Origin: Ailurus styani
Lineage: Eukaryota > Chordata > Mammalia > Carnivora > Ailuridae
NCBI GenBank assembly: GCA_002007465.1
Contig: LNAC01001211.1
Location: 225,967 to 289,966, forward strand
Reading direction: 5' to 3'
DNA: 64,000 nucleotides
In this document: in pieces, positions 57,401-64,000 of the stretch
Layout: every line of letters starts with the position of its first letter
Position numbering within the stretch: position 1 is the stretch's first letter
The notes under the pieces: model-generated
Database searches by the model: none
Seen by the model: the letters and a program-made list of their open reading frames with translations, nothing else
What the model was told of the DNA's origin: nothing
Made by a program: the position numbers and the translations under genes

Positions 57401-57935
57401 TCAAAAAGTCCAGATTTAAGTTGTATCTTATTGTTTTTAAATGTTTCTCAATTAAACCACAAAAATTCTGTTGGCCTACCAAATTCTTTTTTATCTTTAT
57501 TTTTTAGTTTCTGGGCTAATCTCAACATATTCAGGGCAGAAAAGTGAAATTTTCATGGCACTGTACATCATCATTATATTCTAATGAAATTGCTTTAGAT
57601 CACTATCCCTTAGTGTATTTGCATTGACCAAGATTTGCCCCTGAATCTGAATGTTCTCTAACAGCAAGCACTTACTGTGTATAGTGCATGGTTCTTGGCC
57701 TTGTAAATGAAATTAAAGAAAGAGAAGACTTGGTGTCTGATAATTCAGGTTGGGAAGTTTAAAACATAAATGTGAGCCATGAATCAAACAATTTATATGC
57801 TTTATGATTATAAATTATACATGAAATGTACCAGTATGTGAAATGACTTTGAGATGTCTTTTTCCCCTTGTCTCTTTAAAGGGTGATTCATTCTTCACTG
57901 ATATATTATCTTTGGCTAATAAACATAAAATATTC
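54480..57935. other. Repeat-poor unique DNA
   Basis: About 3.5 kb in which I recognise no mobile element, against roughly one carnivore SINE per 2 kb elsewhere. The text around 55030-55360 is of mixed composition rather than simple AT-rich. No gene model can be drawn. It could be constrained non-coding DNA (inference only). Confidence 0.45.
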
Positions 57936-57937
57936 TG

Positions 57938-57990
57938 TAATCACACAATAATATTTACTAAGTGTTTGCTTTATGTGCTAGCAGCGAGAT
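57938..57990 (-). repeat. MIR fragment (weak)
   Basis: 'atatttactaagtgtttgct' plus 'ttatgtgctagc' resembles the reverse MIR 3' end. Confidence 0.35.
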
Positions 57991-58069
57991 GTCTATATTT
58001 AATAAAACATTTAGGTTTCTTTAATTCACAGAATGATATAGAAGAAAATAATTTGGGGTGAATGACGTG

Positions 58070-58200
58070 TGTTACTATCTCAGATTGCTGTGTGAGTTTG
58101 GGCAAATCTATTAATTTCTGATCCTTCGTGGTCTAAGCTATTAGGTAAAGATCATAATCATTCTTTCCTAATATGAGACAGTAAAGATGAATATTCTTTG
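58070..58200 (+). repeat. MIR fragment (weak)
   Basis: 'gctgtgtgagtttgggcaaa' matches the MIR core; the rest is degraded. Confidence 0.5.
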
Positions 58201-59405
58201 TCAAATGTGTAAAATCATGAAAATATTCATTATTATTTTTAACCAATCACAAAAGTTGTAGAGAAAACAAACAAAAAAATGAAGTAGATTTGGTCATAAA
58301 TTTTGAAAAGATCTCAGTCTAGTTAAAGAAGCACCTATAAATATTTATGTCCATTGTTTGATTTTTAAATATAGTTAGCTTTCTAATCTAACACATACCA
58401 TCATTTTGAGCAACTTTCTTTTTAAAAATCTCTATCCATAATTCTTAAAATTATTCCCTCAATATTCACTAAATAATTTTGTGGGGACTTCACATTATCT
58501 AAGCTTTTATATAAATGTATTTACTGTAAATGACCATTTTTTACATTGGAGAGAAAAAAATTAAACTGAGTTAAATATAGGACATGATCCTCAGGCTTTT
58601 CCCTAATAGCTTTATGGGACAAAGTTAATCAAGTGCTCATTACACTGCTTTTATAGAACCATTTTTATCCATTTGTTCAGTGTATGGGTGCAGATGTATG
58701 AAACCTGTTTTTAAAAGTGACAGTATACATAGCACTACAGCTCATTCAGATTCAGGAAGATGTCAACTCAAAATCATAACTATTCATACATCATCGGAGA
58801 CAGTGTTACTGATTCCATATGGAGCTTAATAGGTCTTCACTCTTAGCCCCGGAATCAACCAACATCCATCTTCTCATGTTTACAACTAAAAAGAAAAAAA
58901 ATAAATTAAATAAAGGTGTTTAGAAGCATTTTTCTTTCACCAAAAAAAAAAAAAAAATACAACAGAATAGAAATCGTGCATGACAAGTTTTGGTTCAACA
59001 AGAATTAAAATTGATATGTGATAAATCACTGTAGAATGGAATCTTCAATAGAAAGCAGTGAAGGATTAACTATCAGCTCTTGGTTTTGTATATATAATTA
59101 GAGGAGGAACCCATCCAAAGAGTGGATCTGGTAGTTGTCAAAGTCAGTAGTTACATGACACAAGACTATCTGGGGATGATGGATTGTGATTGCATTTTTT
59201 GCTTTTAATTCAGATATTTCGGCGTCAGTCAGAGAGCAACAAGAAGCGTTTTGAAAATATATTGAGTTCTTCAGGCTAGAATTTCCTGGGTGAATCAAAT
59301 CAATATTAGCAAATTGTTCAACCTAGCTGCCTCTCTGCTAAATGAATGAAATTACTAGGTGAAATCATATGGTGGATTTTAGCTACTCCCATCTGAAGAA
59401 AGCAG
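58201..59405. other. Unique AT-rich DNA, no recognised feature
   Basis: Includes a 16-base A run near 58945. Short frames only. Confidence 0.5.
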
Positions 59406-59407
59406 CT

Positions 59408-59525
59408 TGGCCTGATTGAAAAGGAATAGGTTCTAAAATCACACACTCTGGGTTTGGATTCCCAAAGCTGACATTTACCAGCTATAAAAGTGTGGATAAA
59501 TAATCTATCTGATCCTAAATCAAAG
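59408..59525 (+). repeat. MIR SINE 5' half
   Basis: 'cacacactctgggtttggat' and 'tgacatttaccagctataaa' match the MIR head and core. Confidence 0.7.
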
Positions 59526-60230
59526 CGGGGGGAATTATATACCTGAGTAGGCTGTTTAGGATTTAAAAAATTATTTTTAGAAAAAAGTGTCATTTTAATA
59601 GTGTTGGTTACACGGCAGTTTTTCTTTCTATTATTATTATCATTCCCAAATGGAGGCCATAATTAGAACTAGTTTCAACATCCTCTGCCTCCCAATTTAC
59701 TACAATTACCACAAGAAGCTCAGATTTCTCAGGTCACTGTTATCTTTATGGCTCTGCCTATCTATCTCTTAAATTGACTCAAGCTGCCACCCATCAGACC
59801 CTGGCAGTAAACATTCCATGTGCCCTATGGAACCCATGGCCTTTCACTGGCAAAATTCCCTCTATACTTAGTGTAATGTAAGTCTAACTTCATCGTTAAT
59901 GTTTCACTGCTGACGGCTTACAGATCCAACACCCCTACCATCCCCTTTTGCACCGTATCTGACAAAACTATAGAAAAGTCCAGGTACTCCCATTGACACC
60001 AGCATGGAAGTTCAAACTATTCAAATCTCGGCCCAGGTTTGGGAGCTATCACCTACCAGTGCCACCCAATTTCACGGTATATATAAATGCCATCACTTCT
60101 CTCTTTACTTAAGCTGTTAAGCTGTTAAGGATCTTGGTTGCCTATTCTGCTCTCTCCAGAAAGTCCCCATTGAACATGAACCTCTTGGTTCATGTGTAGC
60201 ATTATTACTCTTGGCATTCAAACAAATTTT
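59526..60230. other. Unclassified DNA, possibly an old LTR
   Basis: Less AT-rich, with a TATATAAA-like string at 60078 and a small 'aagctgtt' tandem duplication near 60112-60127. I cannot assign it. Confidence 0.4.
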
Positions 60231-60232
60231 AG

Positions 60233-60233
<1 letters not shown>

Positions 60234-60271
<38 letters not shown>

Positions 60272-60289
60272 CACACACACACACACACA
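60234..60289. repeat. (GT)n-GC-(AC)n inverted microsatellite
   Basis: A GT run of about 30 bp, GCGTGC, then an AC run of about 18 bp. The two halves are complementary. Confidence 0.96.
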
Positions 60290-60371
60290 TAGAGGGGTTA
60301 CTCCCATCTCCCATGGGGGCATCTACAGAATATTCAATATCTTCTTTATCATTCCTTCACAATTTTGCTTT

Positions 60372-60403
60372 TTTTTTTAAGATTTTATTTATTTATTTAT
60401 TTA

Positions 60404-60444
<41 letters not shown>

Positions 60445-60591
60445 ACAAGCAGGGGGAGCAGCAGGCCGAGGGAGAGGGAGAAGCAGGCTCCCCACTGAGC
60501 AGGGAGCCCAATGCAGGTCTCAATCCCAGGACCCGGGATCATGACCTGAGCTGAAGGCAGCCACTTAACCAACTGAGCCACCCAGGTGCCC
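60372..60591 (-). mobile_element. SINEC with expanded (GA)n
   Basis: Reverse-orientation SINE with a (GA)n tract at about 60406-60443. Flanks CACAATTTTGCTT (upstream) and CACATTTTTGCTCTT (downstream) form an imperfect target duplication. Confidence 0.93.
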
Positions 60592-60606
60592 CCACATTTT
60601 TGCTCT

Positions 60607-61035
60607 TATCGAAACCTTCAAATGGAAACCCTGATCCTACATCCCTCTCAAGTGATGCCTGTTCTTTAGCTCATGTATGTCTTATCAGCAAAGGTTGAGT
60701 TTAGTCTCAGATGCTTCTTATTGCCTCTTCTAGACCATTGCTTTTTATCCCCTCCCACCTTCTCCCCAAAAATACTCCAGATCCTGTGGACCAGTGATTT
60801 CACACTGTAATCCTGCTGCCTTTCCTTGGAGCAGGTGCCAATTATCACTCCAGTCACTGTTACTTATCTGGCAAAGATTATATCAACTTGATGATTTTTT
60901 CCCCCCACCACTATTTGGATCAACATTTTTGATTACTCTGATAAATCAAGAGACTATTAAACCCCTCTCATTTAATAGCACCTACAATCACTCATTTGCT
61001 CAGGTTAATAATTCTGACATAATTATGGCATAATT
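60607..61035. other. No recognised feature
   Basis: Unique or unrecognised DNA. Confidence 0.4.
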
Positions 61036-61222
61036 GGGCATAATCCTGATTCATCTCTAATTCCTTATCAAATGTCTATATCCAATTGACCAACAAATAC
61101 TACTCAACATTCCAAAGATCATTTATCTGGAATATGTCCCCACCTCCTCTACTTTCTTCTAATCTAAGCAACCTACAAATGTAGGTTTGACTTGGAATTC
61201 TGAACTAGCTTTCCTAGAATTG

Positions 61223-61632
61223 TGCTGTGGTAGTCTGCGTAATAGTGCCAAAGATATCTATGTCCTAATTCCTAGAACATGTGGATATTGCCTTATATGC
61301 CAAAAGGGACTTTGCAGATGTTAATGAATTAAGGATCTTGAGAAAGGGAGAGTATCTTGAATCACCCAGTTGAAACCCAGCTGTAATCACAAGGTTCCTT
61401 GTAAGAGGGAAGAAGGAAGGTCAGAGAAGGAAGTAGAAGACAATGGAAGCAACAGTTGGGATTGATGGGAGGAAAGGAATCACAAGCCAAGGAATACCAG
61501 CAACCTCATGATATCAGCCCCATGAAACTAATTTTGGACTTCTGGTCTCTAGAACTGTGAGAAAATTAATTTTTGTCATTTTCAGGTGACAACTTTCAGG
61601 AATTTTTATAGTGGCAATAGAAAACTAATACA
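61223..61632 (+). mobile_element. MaLR (MLT1-like) LTR, sense orientation
   Basis: 'gccaaagatatctatgtcct', 'actttgcagatgttaatgaa', 'ttaaggatcttgagaaaggg', 'ccaaggaataccagcaacct' and 'ctctagaactgtgagaaaat' follow the MaLR LTR order and end 'aaaactaataca'. About 410 bp, no internal region. A clean 5-bp duplication is not visible. Confidence 0.82.
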
Positions 61633-61806
61633 TTTGCCTTCTCTAGCTCTTGTGCCCTTACAGTCTGTTGATGATAAGATGTGTAGTATGTTTCTTTCAA
61701 AATGCAAATGAAGTCATTTCATTGCCCTGCTCAAGATGTTCCAATGACTTCCTATTTCAGAATAAAATCCAGTGTCTATACCATGACCTATAAAACCTCA
61801 ATGGTA

Positions 61807-61850
61807 GGGGCACCTGGGTGGCTCGGTCAGTTAAAGTCTCAATTGTTTGG
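61807..61850 (+). mobile_element. 5' fragment of a SINEC
   Basis: Only the head 'ggggcacctgggtggctcgg' and 'tcagttaaagtctcaattg' are present. The body and A tail are missing, and old LINE text resumes directly. Confidence 0.85.
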
Positions 61851-62304
61851 TGCAGACTCCCTCTCTTTTATCACTTTATCCTCTCTTATGCCTTGTCAGC
61901 TGTGCTGTGCTCCATGGCATTCCCAGGACACATCTATGTTGCTGCCTTGATCATTTTCCCCTCATTTCCTTCATATCTCAACTCATATGTCTCTTCCTTA
62001 GAAGATACCTCCCTGACTGCTGTATCCAAACCCTCTAACCTTGGGATGGTTTTCTTTTTGTACTTCCTCTTCTATTTTTAGCTTTAGTTGCCATTGTATC
62101 ACCTATTAATTTATTTTCTTCTTTTCTTTTGGAATGTAAACTCCAGGATGAAGTCAGGGGCTTTATTTATTTATTTTCACAGCTCTGTCTTCAGTGCTTA
62201 AAATAGTTTCTACACTATGATAGGTAATTAATTCATTGTACAAATTACTTAAGCCCTTATAGTAACAATAGTATTTTCTGTATTTTTATTTACTTTACAA
62301 GTCC

Positions 62305-62520
62305 CTTATGGTGTTCTTAGCACTGTTTAAATGCCTTACAAATCGAAGCACTTGTAATCCTCAGATCAACACTATCAGGTAAGTACTAATATTATGTAAA
62401 GCTTATAGATGAGGAAACTGAGAGACAGAGAGGTTAACTAATTTTCCCAAAGTCATAAAATTTGTGATCCACGTCAAGAATTCATGTTTAAACAGTAAGC
62501 TATGCTGTCTCTCTAGCAGT
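62305..62520 (-). repeat. MIR SINE, well preserved
   Basis: Reverse orientation: 'tagatgaggaaactgagaga', 'cagagaggttaactaatttt', 'agtaagctatgctgtctctc'. Confidence 0.85.
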
Positions 62521-62599
62521 TGTACCAAGCAAACATACACTGCACTAACAAATCTTTTCTTTCTAAACATAATACATTTTTTCTATTTAAATATTTATT

Positions 62600-63135
62600 T
62601 CAATTGTCTTTTTTAAATTTTTTAAACGTCTTTTATTTGAGTAATTATAGATTCCTAGGAAGTTGTAAGGATAGTACAAAAGGGTCCTGTGTGCTCTTAG
62701 CCTACTTTCTCCTGATACTGACATCTTACATAATTATAATGCAGAAAAGTGATATTGGCATGATATGTGTATAAAGTTCTTTGTCATTTGATCACCTGTA
62801 GACTCCTATAACCACCCAAATAATCAAGACACAAAATTAATCATCACTATCACTATGAAGTTCTCTTGTGCTAAGATTTTATAATACTACCCCCTTCCCA
62901 CCATGCCTAACATCTGACCTCTAGTAATCATTTTCTATCCTTATAATTTTGCCATTTCAATATTATAATATAAATGATATTATGCATTATGTGACCTTTT
63001 GGGTTTGGCTTTATTTCCCTGAGCCTAATGCAGTTGAGATCTGTCCAAGCTTCTCTGTATATCAGTGGTTCATTCCTTTTTATTGCTCAGTTGTATTCCA
63101 TATTTCAAATGTAATATATAATTACTTTTTCTCAG
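62600..63135 (-). mobile_element. Antisense old L1 3' UTR
   Basis: 'gatactgacatcttacataa', 'aaccacccaaataatcaaga', 'gatattatgcattatgtgac' and 'attgctcagttgtattccat' follow the reverse L1ME/L1MC 3' region. Confidence 0.75.
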
Positions 63136-63187
63136 TATGAAATAATAAAAGTCTAAGGGAGCAGCACATGATTAAATGCATGTTTTA

Positions 63188-63383
63188 GGGGAGCCTGGGT
63201 GGCTCAGTGGGTTAAGCCTCTGCCTTCGGCTCAGGTCATGATCTCAGGGTCCTGGGATCGAGCTCCGCGTGCATAGGGCTCGCTGGTCAGTGGGGAGCCT
63301 GCTTCCCCCTCTCCCTCTGCCTGCCTCTCTGCATATTTGTGATCTCTCTCTGTGTGTCAAATAAATAAATAAAATCTTTTTAA
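63188..63383 (+). mobile_element. SINEC, perfect 14-bp TSD
   Basis: The target duplication AAATGCATGTTTTA lies at 63174-63187 and 63384-63397. Full-length with an A tail. Confidence 0.96.
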
Positions 63384-63435
63384 AAATGCATGTTTTAAAG
63401 GGCATAAACAGATTCTGTTAGAAAAATATCTGTTC

Positions 63436-63645
63436 CTGGGCACCTGGGTGGCTCAGTGGGTTAAAGCCTCTGCTTTCGGCTCAGGTCACGATCTCAGGGT
63501 ACTGGGATCGAGGGCCGCATCAGGCTCCCTGCTCAGCGGGGAGCCTGCTTCCTCCTCTCTCTCTCTGCCTGCCTCTCTGCCTACTTGTGATCTGATCTCT
63601 CTGTGTGTCAAATAAATGAATAAAATCTTAAAAAAAAAAGAAAAA
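63436..63645 (+). mobile_element. SINEC, perfect 16-bp TSD
   Basis: The target duplication AGAAAAATATCTGTTC lies at 63420-63435 and 63646-63661. It is an independent insertion 52 bp after the previous SINE. Confidence 0.96.
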
Positions 63646-63694
63646 AGAAAAATATCTGTTCTTGTAACAGGGTTAAAATTAATAAAATTCTTAC

Positions 63695-64000
63695 ATCATT
63701 TTTTTTTATTCTTTGCCCAAGGGGTACAGGTCTGTGAATCATCAGGCTTACATCTTTCACAGCATTCACCAAAGCACAAACCCTCCCCAATGTCCATAAC
63801 CCATCCACCCTATCCCTACCCTCCCACCCCCCAGTAACCCTCAGTTTGTTTTGTGAGATTAGGAGTCTCTTATGGTTTGTCTCCTTCCCCATCCCATCTT
63901 GTTTCATTATTTTTCCCTCCCTACCCCCNCTCACCCTGCCTCTCAAGTTCCCCATATCAGAGAGATCATATGATAATTGTCTTTCTCTGATTGACTTATT
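63695..64000 (-). mobile_element. Carnivore L1 3' UTR, antisense, running off the window
   Basis: 'gcccaaggggtacaggtctg', 'tgaatcatcaggcttacatc', 'aggagtctcttatggtttgt' and 'tgtctttctctgattgactt' are the reverse of a young carnivore L1 3' UTR. The remainder lies beyond position 64000. One N at 63929. Confidence 0.88.

Larger units (their letters stand above)
61040..62240 (+). mobile_element. L2-like LINE 3' part carrying a MaLR LTR and a SINE fragment
   Basis: Left piece about 61040-61222 ('ccaattgaccaacaaatact'); right piece about 61633-62240 ('ccctgctcaagatgttccaa', 'cataaaacctcaatggt', 'tgtaaactccaggatgaagt'). These are pieces of one old LINE-like repeat. The name L2 is my best guess for the left piece and more secure for the right. 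Confidence 0.6.

Noticed and set aside
60078..60090. TATATAAA-like promoter box
   Set aside because: Isolated in AT-rich DNA with no transcript or initiator evidence.

Overview
This window contains no gene that I can support. It looks like AT-rich intergenic or deep intronic DNA from a placental mammal of the order Carnivora, most probably a mustelid. The evidence is about 32 copies of the carnivore tRNA-Lys-derived SINE (SINEC/CAN-SINE; head GCCTGGGTGGCTCAGTGGG, a CT-rich middle, AATAAATAAAATCTT tail). Many carry the TTAAAGCC[T/A/G]CTGCCTTCGGCTC variant that I associate with mustelids, and there are also carnivore-type L1 3' ends. Every longer open frame is short, lies in or antisense to a repeat, or has no recognisable protein signature. 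I see no CpG island, RNA gene, CRISPR array or complete gene structure.

Layout. From 1 to 4.6 kb there is unique DNA with MIR and L2 relics and two SINEs. From 4.6 to 8.5 kb lies an old L1 that keeps its 5' UTR and 3' end but has lost most of ORF1 and ORF2. From 8.5 to 17.7 kb SINEs are dense, including one nested inside another, with an L1 relic, MIRs and an antisense MaLR solo LTR with a 5-bp target duplication. From 17.7 to 22 kb the DNA is mostly unclassified and contains a degenerate ~29-bp tandem array. From 22 to 25 kb is a compound L1-like block with a GC-richer 1.8-kb 5'-UTR-like segment. From 25 to 29.7 kb the DNA is mostly unique. From 29.7 to 33 kb there is a 5'-inverted (twin-primed) L1, a second L1 tail next to it, SINEs, a long (CA)n(TA)n tract and another L1 3' UTR.

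From 34 to 41.5 kb there are SINEs, unique DNA and an L1 relic that contains an AT-rich inverted repeat. From 41.5 to 44.1 kb is an antisense L1 with an inserted telomeric (TTAGGG)4 tract flanked by 10-bp direct repeats. From 44 to 54 kb there are SINEs, MIR and L2 relics, and a MaLR LTR broken by a purine microsatellite and a SINE. From 54 to 60 kb is the most repeat-poor block. From 60 kb to the end there is a (GT)n(CA)n tract, an L2-like element carrying a MaLR LTR, antisense L1 pieces and two closely spaced young SINEs. The last feature is a carnivore L1 running off the right edge, with one ambiguous base at 63929.

The features do not work together as a system. They record successive retrotransposition: MIR and L2 are oldest, then L1M and MaLR, then carnivore L1 and SINEC. 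The most unusual structures are the interstitial telomeric insertion, the inverted repeat and the twin-primed L1. Family names come from remembered consensus similarity, not a database search; the target duplications were read directly from the sequence.
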